A DNA stretch of 64,000 bases from Magnolia sinica (lineage: Eukaryota > Streptophyta > Magnoliopsida > Magnoliales > Magnoliaceae), in the NCBI RefSeq assembly GCF_029962835.1, contig NC_080588.1:50203001-50267000 (forward strand), in the 5' to 3' direction. The position numbers were made by a program, and so were the translations under genes. Below the pieces are notes generated by a model. It had not been told where the DNA came from, made no database searches, and saw only the letters and a list, made by a program, of their open reading frames with translations. Numbering within the stretch: position 1 is the first letter of the stretch; every line of letters begins with the position of its first letter. Positions 45,617-55,655 of the stretch are shown one piece after another.

Positions 45617-45965
45617 ACGGAAACGCTCACCTGCGAACTAGTTCGTACGTACGTACTACGTACGAACTTTTTTGAGAACCCATCCTACGTGATGTGGATC
45701 CAAAATCTGAACCGTTCATGTGAAGCAGAACCTCGTGAAACCTCATAGGAAAAAGTTTTCTTTGATATGAAACCTTGATGGCCCATGAAAAATAAAAACA
45801 GTTTCCTCTCTTGATTTGCATTTCTCTTTTCTATGGCTCACCAGAATTTTAGATAAGAGTGAAAATTTGTCACACGAGGTTTCATGAGATTCCGCATCAC
45901 ATGGACGGTTCAGATTAGACAACCATGACACGTGTGAAAAGGTACGCACGTGCATAGGTGCGCAG
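45617..45965. mobile_element. Miniature element with CACGTGCGT-type ends, copy 4
   Basis: A fourth family member, starting with GTACGTACGTACTACGTACG (itself a near palindrome) and ending AAAGGTACGCACGTGCATAG. It is tandem to copy 3 with a TA microsatellite between them. Confidence 0.5.
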
Positions 45966-45972
45966 GGGAACA

Positions 45973-45974
<2 letters not shown>

Positions 45975-46061
<87 letters not shown>
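45975..46061. repeat. (TC)n(TA)n compound microsatellite
   Basis: About 25 TC units then about 18 TA units. The arrangement matches the Tat insertion site at 21424-21497. Confidence 0.95.
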
Positions 46062-46064
<3 letters not shown>

Positions 46065-46683
46065 AAGTTTTTGTGTGTTACCCCGTGTTAGGATGGTGCA
46101 TATACATAGATGAGCATCAATTAACAAGCTCATTAGTATCAATTAGACAGTTGTCAGATATCCCTAATACCCATGATGAATTGGACAGCCTTATTTTGGG
46201 CCAGGGTATGTTCACCAGGGGCCAACCTGATGAATGTCCCAGATCTTGCACTCATGCCCTCTAATTTACTTTTCATTCCGTTTCCCCTAATTGCCTTTAG
46301 CAATTTCGTGAGAGAATCCTAGGAATCCATGATGAGCTTTTATTTGTGAATGTGGACCCATAACTCACTTTTATTTCCACCGTCATTTTAAAGGCCACCA
46401 ATTGGATACCTCAGATTCATGTTCATAACCATATTCAGTTCTACTACCAACAACCGTAAAGCCCATCAAATGGACGGTCTGGATCAACCAATTCTATGGT
46501 AACAACTAAAATCGAGCCGCGACAGACCAAAACTAGTTCAACGCACAGAGCGGGCCCAGAGAAATAAAGAACGACAGGGGAGCAGAGATGGACAGGTTAT
46601 CAAACTCCCTTGATCGGTTTTCGCTATAATTATAATGGACTGAAGACCTGGTTAATGTTCGGTTGAGGTGGAGACTCTAATGC
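46062..46683. other. Unassigned intergenic DNA
   Basis: No gene or element end recognised. Short frames have no family signature. Confidence 0.4.
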
Positions 46684-46950
46684 TAGTTCACCACCGGTTT
46701 GAAGATGGTAGTGACTCGTCTTCATCACGTGGCATTATATCCAGACCACCCAATTTCAGGGGTCCACTGTGAATGTATCAGAGGCCTAGAAAAAAAAAAT
46801 TCTCAAGCAATCCTAACCATCCAATCGATTACTATCAAATGGTTGGTTAAAAGTTAAGCAACGCCGGATTTTGATGGTCTGGATTGCCATACAATTGTAC
46901 CTTGCGTAGGGTTAAGGAGTCACCACCAGTTTCAAACCGGTGGTGAACTA
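46684..46950. mobile_element. Short inverted-repeat miniature element
   Basis: Starts TAGTTCACCACCGGTTTGAA and ends with its complement, reading TAGTTCACCACCGGTTTGAA on the other strand. Homology extends about 36 bases inward (GGTGGTGACTC). At 267 bp with no coding, it fits a MITE. Flanking duplications are not clear. Confidence 0.7.
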
Positions 46951-47305
46951 TCATGGGAATCTATCTCTTCTTAAAGTAGGGGAATCTAAGTGGTTGCTAC
47001 GGGACATTCATATCAGTGTGTGGGCCTCCTTTGACTTCTCAGATTACTGAAATCTCGGCCACACATGCTTTCAAATGAAACGGACAGAGGAAAGAACGAA
47101 ACTCTGTTGTGTTTTTAATGGCTGTATATGAATAGAAAATTTCCTCTATTGGGTGTGTTACAGATCTTTTGCCGAAAGATAGTACATTTATGAATGATCC
47201 GACGGTGGATCATCTCTGTGCGGTACCGCTGTTAAATATTACTCACGGGTGGGGCCCACATCGATTTCACTATGCCCGTGAGGCTGGTTACATGATTCTG
47301 CTGAC
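46951..47305. other. Unassigned intergenic DNA
   Basis: No recognisable gene or element. Confidence 0.4.
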
Positions 47306-47758
47306 GGTGCTCTGTGGACCCCACACTAATGTATTTGTTTTATCCACTCGGTCCACCCATTTTTTTCAGAAAATTTTAGGCTATGAAACCAAAATTGAGG
47401 CAGATCCAATTATCATGTGGACCACACCCTAGGAAACAATTGTGAATAAATGTCCACCGTTAAAAACTTTATACGGGCCAATAAAGTTTTGGATGAAACT
47501 GATATTTGATTTTTTTTTTTTCCCTTCATTCATCCCTATGTGACCTAACCAACAGGTTGGATGGAAAATAAACATTACAGCGGGCCCTGAGAAGTTTGTA
47601 ATGGTGGGGCTTTCAATCACCACTGTTTCCTTGTGGTGTTGTCCACTTAAGATTTATAACCGGTTTTTTTTTTTTTTTCATCGCCTAAAATGATCTTAAA
47701 AAGTAGATAGACGGAGTGGATAAAACAAATACATCATGATGGGTCCCACACAGCACTA
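47306..47758. mobile_element. Long-inverted-repeat miniature element (MULE-MITE-like)
   Basis: The left end GGTGCTCTGTGGACCCCAC pairs with the right end, which reads GTGCTGTGTGGGACCCATCA on the other strand. Pairing continues through ATGTATTTGTTTTATCCACT over much of each half. It is internally related to the element at 62093-62630. Confidence 0.6.
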
Positions 47759-47821
47759 CCCAGTAGCCACCTCGCTAGTGTCAGCTTCAGTAGACAATCC
47801 AAGTGGATTAGGTACCTCCCG

Positions 47822-47965
47822 CTAACGAGAAATTTACGACTGTGGACCCCACCTTTTATCCAGCGGTTTTTACGAAGCAATACAAACTTAGAATACGCAC
47901 TTGGACCTCATCGTACGGAGTCGGAATTTCAGGACGAAAATACCCCTCCTTTTGACGGAAACGGA
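47822..47965 (-). repeat. Dispersed inverted repeat, copy 1
   Basis: This 144-base stretch is the reverse complement of 63043-63190. It shares TTTATCCAGCGGTTTTTACG, AGAATACGCA, CTCGTACGGAGTC-like and GAAAATACCCCTCC blocks. It flanks the GGAAACGGATTCGG terminus of the next element. Confidence 0.75.
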
Positions 47966-48480
47966 TTCGGTACTCCCCCTTGCCACCAGCTAATGCGGAC
48001 GGTCGGTGGTCTGTGGACCCCACCATGTTGTATACTTTTCATCCATGCCGTCCATATATTTTTCCAGATCATTTTATGGTATGAGGCCAAAATTAGGTAT
48101 ATCCAAATCTCAATTGTACCACATTACAGGAAAAATTTTGAATGAGCGTCAACCATTAGAAACTCAGGTGGAGCCCACTGTGATGTTTGTGAGAAATCCT
48201 CCCCGTCTAAGTTCATTCATAGGGTCACAAAGACCTGGATGAATAGGAAAAGCAAATTTCATAATGATCCAAAACTTGTGTAACCCCTAAAAGGGTTGCA
48301 ATGGTAGACGTTCAATTCCCCACTGCCTTTTCCAGTGTGGTCCACTTGATTGCTAGATCTGTCTTATTTTTCACCTCAAGCCTTAATTCGAGTTCGCCAA
48401 ATAGATGGACGGTTTGGATATAACACATACCTCATAATGGGACCCACAAAAATCGGTGGGGATTACAACGGGAAGAAAGA
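47959..48480. mobile_element. MULE-MITE-like element, right end degraded
   Basis: The left end GGAAACGGATTCGGTACTCC, then CCCTTGCCACCAGC, matches the left end of 62093-62630 (GGAAACGGATTGGCTACTCC). The interior has the same GTGGACCCCACCATG block. The corresponding right terminus is not visible before the A-rich tract at 48475-48525. Confidence 0.55.
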
Positions 48481-48490
48481 AAGAAAAATG

Positions 48491-48519
<29 letters not shown>

Positions 48520-48521
<2 letters not shown>

Positions 48522-48860
48522 AGCCAGCGAGTTAGGGTCAACCGGGTCGGATTATAACCATAGCCAAAACTGTAGTGCTATGCACTTTTTTATTTTATTT
48601 TATTTTTATTTTTATTTTTTACATGGAGAACATTTTCCCCCTTACATTTTTCTATAATACATAATTATGTAAATATGCATATATAAGTATATAAAAATAT
48701 TTTTCTATCTTTTAATTCATTTCTTTGTCTATTTATTTAACAAGCATATCTCTTAAACTAGAATGATTTACTTAACTTACCACATATGATTTTGGGGTAG
48801 GAGAAGCTAATTTATCCAATCAACCTAGTTATTTTCTAAGATTCCATCGGGTCATTGGTC
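48520..48860. repeat. Inverted duplication arm 1 (CACTA terminus plus flank)
   Basis: GGATTATAACCATAGCC, then AAAACTGTAGTG, ends a CACTA-type terminus at 48577. About 280 bases of flank follow (ACATGGAGAACATTTTCCCC and GAAGCTAATTTATCCAATC). The whole block is repeated in inverted orientation at 51660-51985. A third, direct copy of the flank lies at 53140-53480. Confidence 0.8.
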
Positions 48861-49379
48861 GAAAATCCATTTCATTCAGTTCATGGTCAATTTGAATCAC
48901 TTCATGGTCAAACTAGAAATTCAGCAGGACAAACATGAAATTGAGTGGGGAAAACTAGAAAGAACTTCATTTTTATTATATTTCAATATAGGACTTATTA
49001 CATTAGTTTATTATATTTCATTTACGTGCTAATATTTTTGTTATTACATTAGTTTGCTATTTCAATTACGTGCTAATATTTTTGTTATTACATTAGTTTG
49101 TTATTTCAATTACGTGCTAATATTTTTGTTATTACATTAGTTTATTATATTTCAATATAGGACTTATTTTTGCTATCTATGATTTTATTAATTATATACG
49201 TGATTATACATCATAAAGAACTTCATTTTTTTATTTAAAAAACTAAGCTAAAATATAAGACTACTCCTTTAAAAAGTCATGTAGCATAGCACGCAATCTA
49301 TTTGGGAGAGAGAAATCCGGCATATCTTGTTAGCTTGAGTCCTTGGAAATGACGTGGACAAATGAGACCCGACATTTGC
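48861..49379. other. AT-rich spacer with 44-bp tandem repeat
   Basis: Three direct copies of a 44-bp unit (TACGTGCTAATATTTTTGTT) start at 49023, 49067 and 49111. The rest is AT-rich, with TTCAATATAGGACTTATT flanking the array on both sides. No gene. Confidence 0.75.
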
Positions 49380-49845
49380 CACGTTGTTTTTCTTGTTTTC
49401 CCCACTCATATTTCAGTTTGTTTCGCTATTTTTCTAGTTTGTCCCGCTGTTTTTCTTTTTTGCCCCGCTGTTTTTCTAGTTTGCCTCGCTCATATTTCAG
49501 TTTGCCCTACTGTTTTTCTAGTTTGCCCCGCTGTTTTTCTAGTTTGCCCCACTCATATTTCAATTTGCCCCGCTGTTTTTCTTGTTTGCCCCGCTAATTT
49601 TCTAGTTTGCCCCGCTCATATTTCAATTTACCCCACTGTTTTTCTAGTTTGCCCCGCTCATATTTCAGTTTGCTCCGCTGTTTTTCTTGTTTGCCCCGCT
49701 ATTTTTCTAGTTTGCCCCACTCATATTTCAGTTTGCCCCGCTTATATTTCAATTTGCCTCGTTGTTTTTCTAGTTTACCCCACTCTTATTTCAGTTTGCC
49801 CCGCTCATATTTCAATTTGCCCCGTTGTTTCTACTCCCAGCAACC
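49380..49845 (-). repeat. 21-bp minisatellite array 1
   Basis: About 22 copies of a 21-base unit whose plus strand reads GTTTGCCCCGCTGTTTTTCT, alternating with CATATTTCAGTTTGCCCCGC variants. The minus-strand core is GCGGGGCAAACTAGAAAA. Because 21 is a multiple of three, frames such as the 171-codon one at 49362-49877 stay open. They are repeat translations, not evidence of a protein. Confidence 0.92.
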
Positions 49846-50842
49846 CCTATAACAGCAATACCGATAATTTGTATTAGTATATACTGTAAAACACTTATAT
49901 ATACAATATTCATATTAAACTAATCAGGTATCTAATGGGTAACCAATTAAGTACTGTACCTGACCAAATTTACAGTGTTTAAAAGTGATGGACCGAAATC
50001 CGACCAGATCTTTAAGTAGGTTTAGAAAGTGGATCTAGATCTGTTTAAATTGGGTTGGGTCCTTTAGGTACTCGAGTTCCAGGTACCTACTGACAGCCGG
50101 GTTCTCTAGCATATCCTGGGCTCAAAAGGACAAATGCATGAAGGGGCAGTTTTTTGGATGATATCCTTCTCACTATGGCTCGAAGCAAAACAGATAAGGC
50201 TATCCCTATCTGAGTGGAAAGAAATTTCAGTGGGCTTCAAGGAGTATTTTGCACAAATTAAACCCCCCAGGACAAAGGAGGTTAGCTGGAAGACCCAAAA
50301 AGCTCAGAATTCCATCGCGTGGAGAGGAATCGAAAACAACAAAGCGTGGGTGATGCAAATAAACTGGACATAATCACCGGAAGTGCAAGTTTTCCATATC
50401 TGAAAAATAGCATACTTTGTAATTTATTTAGTGTTTTAATGTATAGCATACTTTGTAATTTTGGTGGACGATGAATGAATTTTCTACTTTGTAATCTCGT
50501 TCACAACCTCATAAATTTCATGATATTCTTCATCAAATTAGACCAATTAATCATGGAATATCATTAATTTTCATCCAAACAACAATTGCCTATAAAATTA
50601 GATTTCTATACCTAAGTTTTCAAATTGCTTTAAAAATCCAGGAGTGGCTACCATATAGGGCCTTATTCTTTTTTTATTTAATAGAAAAAGAAGCTTTAAA
50701 CAAATCTTTCTCTGTGTTTTTGCAAGTTAAAAACAAGCCCATGTTTCACCAAACCAAAATTTTTTTAAAAAAATAAAGCCCTTGTTTTATCTTAACAAAG
50801 AAATGCATTCTGCCGTAGCAACCTCAAATAGGCAATTACTAG
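49846..50842. other. Unassigned DNA between minisatellite arrays
   Basis: No gene recognised. A TAGCATACTTTGTAATTT phrase is repeated at about 50408 and 50444. The sequence is otherwise AT-rich with short frames lacking signatures. Confidence 0.4.
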
Positions 50843-51095
50843 TTTGCCTCGATCATATTTCAGTTTGCCCCGCTGTTTTTCTAGTTTGCCCTGCTTATAT
50901 TTCAGTTTGTCCCGCTGTTTTTCTAGTTTGCCCCACTGTTTTTTTAATTTGCTTCACTCATATTTCAATTTGCCCCGCTGTTTTTCTAGTTTGTCCTGCT
51001 CATATTTCAATTTGCCCCGCTGTTTTTTTAGTTTGTCCTACTCATATTTCAATTTGCCCCGTTGTTTTTCTAGTTTGCCCCGCTCATATTTTCAT
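50843..51095 (-). repeat. 21-bp minisatellite array 2
   Basis: About twelve copies of the same unit in the same orientation as array 1, again alternating CATATTTCA and GTTTTTCTA variants. It ends in diverged ATTTCACGGTCAATTC phrases. Confidence 0.92.
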
Positions 51096-51659
51096 GTATT
51101 TTACGGTCATTTCGCTTCACTTTAAGGTCAATTCAATGCATTTCACGGTCAATTCCCTTCACTTCACTTTCATGTACCCAAAAATGATGTAGATCCAAAG
51201 CTCAATGGGCCACATGATAGAAAACAATGGAGAATGAATGCCCCATACTCATGAAATTCAGTTTTGGTGGGCCCTAGACTCATTGTACATGGTTTTGGGT
51301 AATATGTGTCTTTAGGTATAGGTTTAGAAGATGAGTAAGGTTTGGAATAATACACTCTAAATCAATATACATTCTTACGACATCTTTTAACATAAACATC
51401 CTGATGAACATCAAGTTGTTTCTGTGTTTCAATAGAACATCGTTCCACAAATGAGAATCAAAGGAGACCCATGAAATGTTGTTAGCAAAATCTCCTTCAA
51501 AGTAGTATCCTTGTGTCATAAGCTCGTATAAGTGAAGGCTATGGTCTTATGATCTAGAATGTTAGCCAGATGGGCTCCACTGTGGATGATCCATGCCTGG
51601 AAAAATACAAATAGGATGATCACGAACCTTATGACCATTGTCGACCAGATGGAATCTTG
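51096..51659. other. Unassigned DNA with miniature-element fragment
   Basis: It contains a GATCCAAAGCTCAATGGGCC and GAAAACAATGGAGAATGAAT fragment of the common miniature elements. Otherwise unassigned. Confidence 0.4.
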
Positions 51660-51985
51660 GAAAATAACTAGGTTGGTTGGCTAAATTAGCTTCTCCTACC
51701 CCAAAATCATATGTGGTAAGTTAAGTAAATCATTCTAGTTTAGGAGATATGCTTGTTAAATAAATAGACAAAGAAATGAATTAAAAGATAGAAAAATATT
51801 TTTATATACTTATATATACATATTTACATAATTATGTATTATAGAAAAATGTAAGGGGAAAAATGTTCTCCATGTAAAAAATAAAAATAAAAAAATAAAA
51901 AGAGAAAAGAGAAAAAAGTGCATAGCACTACAGTTATGGCTACGGTTATAATCCGTAGCAATAGGGCAAGCTCTGACCCGGTCGA
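51660..51985. repeat. Inverted duplication arm 2 (flank plus CACTA terminus)
   Basis: Reverse complement of 48520-48860. It passes from GATTTTGGGGTAG-type flank through CATAGCACTACAGTTATGGC into the CACTA-type element to its right. Confidence 0.8.
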
Positions 51986-52200
51986 CCCCAACTCACTGGT
52001 TTTGTTTTTAGTAAGGCAGCCTATGGCTACGGATTTAGCAGCCTCTATGGCTACGGATTATAACCGTAGCCATAGGTACCGTGAATCCGTAGCCATAGGT
52101 ACCTTGGTCCAGGGACCTGATAAACTGGGTCAGCTAGTTGGGGTCGACCGGGTTGGGACCCGGTCGACCGGGTCAGTTGTCTTGCTCACTTGTTTTTTTA

Positions 52201-52312
52201 GATTTGTCTAATTTTTTGTCTTATCTCATAATGAGAGTAGTTAATTCATTTTTTTAGATTTGTCTCATTTTTTATCTTATATCATAACGAGAGTAGTCAA
52301 AATGAATTGACA
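52201..52312. repeat. 56-bp tandem duplication
   Basis: GATTTGTCT with CATAATGAGAGTAGT-type ends occurs at 52201 and 52257. Confidence 0.8.
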
Positions 52313-52416
52313 TGAGACACGCATAGCTTTTCCAGAGAGAAGGCAGCACTGAGGTTGAGGGATGAAAAGATAGTCAATCTGGAAGCATAGGTATGTTATA
52401 CCCACTTTACTGAAGA

Positions 52417-52442
52417 AGAAGAAGAAGAAGAAGAAGAAGAAG
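52417..52442. repeat. (GAA)n microsatellite
   Basis: About nine GAA triplets. Confidence 0.95.
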
Positions 52443-52652
52443 GTATTTTTCTTTTTTCTTTTTCAATTGATGCTCACATGCTGTTCGCCCAACATTTATA
52501 CCACCCTCTTCTTTTTTCTTTTTCACACATAACAAACATAGTAAGAAACTGTTTGAGGCGTTGGAAGACTTCTCATCTGCAGTCATGTGCTAGATTAATT
52601 GTTTATCACCAGTTAAAAATCCAAAGTGTGGCAATGGCTTACTATGCCTGGA

Positions 52653-52842
52653 ATGTATGATACCCAGATGGTTGAATGTGCTCAAGGGATCATGTCTGAC
52701 ATGGTAAGAATGTATGATACCCAGATGCTTGAATGTGCCAGCTTTGCCAAAGAGATACAAGAACCTCCTTAGCTCAACATTGAGCCTGCTCTTCAACCAC
52801 CTGTGCCAGCTACAGACACAGGTGGAGATCACTATGAATGAG
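52653..52842 (+). pseudogene. Possible coding remnant with repeated MYDTQM.EC
   Basis: From 52653 the plus strand reads MYDTQMVECAQGIMSDMVR, then MYDTQMLECASFAKEIQEPP and a TAG. The same frame continues LNIEPALQPPVPATDTGGDH to a TGA near 52841. The internal repeat of about 22 codons and acidic-proline tail look like a decayed protein C-terminus rather than random sequence. By location it might be a CACTA-encoded protein. I do not recognise the family. Confidence 0.3.
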
Positions 52843-53139
52843 AAACATGGATGAGATGTATGTGAAGTTTGGTGGAGAAGGGGGGCTCTATATGATCATG
52901 GGATATATGAATAGAGTAATAGGGAGCTGTATGTTATACCATAGAGAAGAATGTTGATGTGGGGTGAGGGTATTTTGATGTAGTGCCCTATGCCGGCCAC
53001 GGTGACCAGGAGGGCTAATGAAGATTCAAATAACTTGTTTCCAACAGTAGGCGATTGAAACATGTCTCTTTTCTTTTCTTTAAATTTCTTTTTCTTTTGT
53101 TTTAATTGCATTCATCAGGTATAATGAGATTTTAGTCCA

Positions 53140-53480
53140 ACAGTAGTGTCGTGCCAATCTTTTTTTCTTTTTTTTTTTTAACACGAAGAACTTTATGTTT
53201 ACCTACATACATTTTTCTAATACATATTTATATAAATATGTATATATAAGCATATAAAAAAAATAATTCTCTCTTTTTATAATTTCTTTCTTTATTCATT
53301 TAACAAGAATATGTTCTAAACCGAAATTATTTACTTGACGTATCATATATGATTTTGGGCTAGGGGAAGCTACTTTAGCCAATTAACCTGATTATTTTCC
53401 AAGATTTCATCAGGTCAATGGTCGAAAATCCATTTCATTCACTTCACATTCAGTTTTAATCAGTTTGTAGTCAATTTAAA
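53140..53480. repeat. Third copy of the CACTA-flank block
   Basis: Direct, more diverged copy of 48600-48900: ACATTTTTCTAATACATA, GATTTTGGGCTAGGGGAAGC and GGTCGAAAATCCATTTCATT. It is preceded by CAACAGTAGTGTCG, possibly a decayed TGTAGTG terminus. Confidence 0.7.
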
Positions 53481-54054
53481 TCAAACTTGAAAATGAGCAA
53501 GGCAAACTTAAATATGCATCTTGATTTCCAATTGAGATAGCCAAAGAAGCCGCAACAGAGTCTGTTGCAGCGACTGTCCTCTCTGATGAGCACATAATCT
53601 TCCATGGCCAACTCTTGTGATCCATCTTAGACTATATAGCCTGCAAAAAAATTTAACTTTGTAGACTATATAGTCACGAATTGAGATGAGTTCCTACTTT
53701 TCTAAGTCACACTAAAAATAATATTAAGGAATATATCTATTTCTTGTATTGAAAACCTATTCTTGCTTGAATGTAGATCTCATTTAGGAAAAAAGATGGA
53801 TAACAAAACCATTGGAATATGTGCTCAGAGGTATATCAATTACAGGGATGACAGATAAAAGCATTGGAATATGGTCCATTTTTTAAAAACTTTGCCACTG
53901 AAAGCCATTGGAATTGAGATGGGGATGGAAGAATCTGATCAGGAATTGAGTTTTGAGCATCCATAGCAAGGCAGACCACTGAAACCTAGCTTAATACTAG
54001 TTAAGCCTTGAATTTTTGTCTGCTTTGATTGGTCTAGTGGCAGCCTCATGCGCG
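53481..54054. other. Unassigned DNA
   Basis: No recognisable gene. It begins with a single minisatellite-like AATGAGCAAGGCAAACTT. Short frames have no signature. Confidence 0.4.
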
Positions 54055-54475
54055 TTCAGCGGGGCAAACGGAAAGTTGGAAGGGGCAAGTATGAAATTGA
54101 GCGGTGCAAACATGAAATTGAGTGGGGGAAACATGAAAACCAGCAGGGCAAACTAGAAAATCAGCGGGGGAAACATGAAAATCAGCGGGGCAAACTAGAA
54201 AATCAGCGAGGGAAACATGAAAATTAGCGGGACAAACTAAAAAATCAGCGGGGTAAACTAGAAAATCAGCGGGGGAAACATGAAAATCAGCGGGGCAAAC
54301 ATGAAAATCAGCGGGGGAAGCATGAAAATTAGCGGGGCAAACTAGAAAATCAGCGGGGAAAACATGAAAATCAGCGGGGCAAACTAGAAAATCAACGGAG
54401 GAAACATGAAAATCAGAGGAGCAAACATGGAATTGGGTGGGGCAAGCATGAAATTGAGCAGGGCAAACATGAAAC
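54055..54475 (+). repeat. 21-bp minisatellite array 3
   Basis: About twenty units in plus orientation (AGCGGGGCAAACTAGAAAAT), alternating with AGCGGGGGAAACATGAAAAT, so the effective period is often 42. The edges contain more diverged units with AATTGAG. Confidence 0.92.
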
Positions 54476-55139
54476 TGCCATTAATGACCTTAGTTCTGAT
54501 ATATGGTAACAGATGAGGCTGAAAAATGTATATTAATTGAACATTGAGTGATTAAAAGTATTAACTAGTTATACGAGATTAGTAGAGAAGGACAAGCTCT
54601 TTATACCAGATGACCTACACCTAAAGAAAATTTTCAAGTTAAAGGGTTGATTGCAAAAGGGCTGATTAAAACTAATTGGGTTATCGTGATTAAAGAAGGC
54701 TATCGTAATTAGAGAAGGAACGCGGACTGATCTGCACAGACTTGGAAATTTTATGCACTCCAAGATTACTGTAAACCTCGTACAATGTATATTTAACGAT
54801 GTATATAATACAATGTATATAACATGTAATGGTACATGAGGGGGACAACAATGTACAATGTACATTCAACAATGAAATTAATACTCCGTATAATACAACA
54901 TCTTTCAAAAATTCCTCCCATCCCCTGGACAAATATCATCTACATACTACAGACAAGCAATCATATGTTATTGACAAGCAACATCTTTCCAAAATTCCTC
55001 CCATCCCCTACATATTGGCTTGGAGATTACGGCAGAATTTTCATCACCTACAAAGATGGATTTAAAAACATATCAAACATAAAATTCACGAGATAAACAT
55101 CGTCTATAAAATCAGACATAATTGAAAACAAGCTTCATA
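54476..55139. other. Unassigned DNA with short duplicated phrases
   Basis: CATCTTTC(A/C)AAAATTCCTC with CCATCCCCT occurs twice (about 54899 and 54982), and ACAATGTATA/ACAATGTACA phrases repeat near 54780-54860. No gene. Confidence 0.45.
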
Positions 55140-55270
55140 TGAACTAGAAATAGAAATTGAGCGAGGAAATACCGAAAATTGTGCGAGACAAACTATAATT
55201 TGATCAGGGCAAACTACAAATTGAGCGAGGCAAACTGGATATTGAACAGGGCAAGCTGGACATTCATTGT
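55140..55270 (+). repeat. 21-bp minisatellite array 4 (degraded)
   Basis: About six diverged units (GAGCGAGGCAAACTGGA and related) in plus orientation. Confidence 0.75.
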
Positions 55271-55494
55271 AGCAAACTACTACCGAAAATAGTAGGAAAG
55301 ATTTTAGAGAATGGAATGAAGATGATGATGGGTTTAGGATTGTGGAAGAAAGGAACGTGACTAGAAGATGAGAAGGTGTGTGGAAGAAGAGGAAGTGGGT
55401 TTTAGGCAATGGGTTTAGGATGATATAACTTACATTTCGACCGGGCTTCGGGCTTCGGGCCTGTTGTTAGGCAGATTAATGGACGAAATCGTCG

Positions 55495-55650
55495 ACCGGC
55501 TACGCACATAGGACAGCGAGATGGGGTCGACCGGGTAAACGGCTATTTGAGCCAGATGGGGTCGACCGGGTAGACCCGGTCGACCGGGTAAATGGCTATT
55601 AGGGCCAGATGGGGTCGACCGGGTCCACCCGGTCGACCGGGTAAGGTCAC
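55495..55650. repeat. Palindromic GGTCGACCGGGT repeats
   Basis: Three copies of a unit with GATGGGGTCGACCGGGT, two of them extended to inverted pairs such as GGGTAGACCCGGTCGACC. It mirrors the cluster at 51977-52170 and probably forms the other subterminal region of the CACTA-type element. Confidence 0.7.
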
Positions 55651-55655
55651 ACTGT

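Larger units (their letters stand above)
51926..55655. mobile_element. Putative CACTA-type transposon or derivative
   Basis: It begins CACTACAGTTATGGCTACGG, a CACTA-type terminus. Palindromic subterminal motifs follow (CTATGGCTACGGATTATAAC, CCGTAGCCATAG, GGTCGACCGGGT) at 51945-52170. The same GTCGACCGGGT palindromes recur at 55495-55650 in front of CACTGTAG, so the two ends appear to be related. A clean 3' TGTAGTG and a 3-bp target duplication were not found. The interior holds minisatellites, a duplicated flank block and a weak coding remnant. No transposase domain was recognised. Confidence 0.5.

Noticed and set aside
49362..49877. 171-codon plus-strand open frame with VFLVCPAHISVCPA repeats
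   Set aside because: It is a translation of the 21-bp minisatellite. Overlapping frames are equally open for the same reason, and it has no start context or domain.
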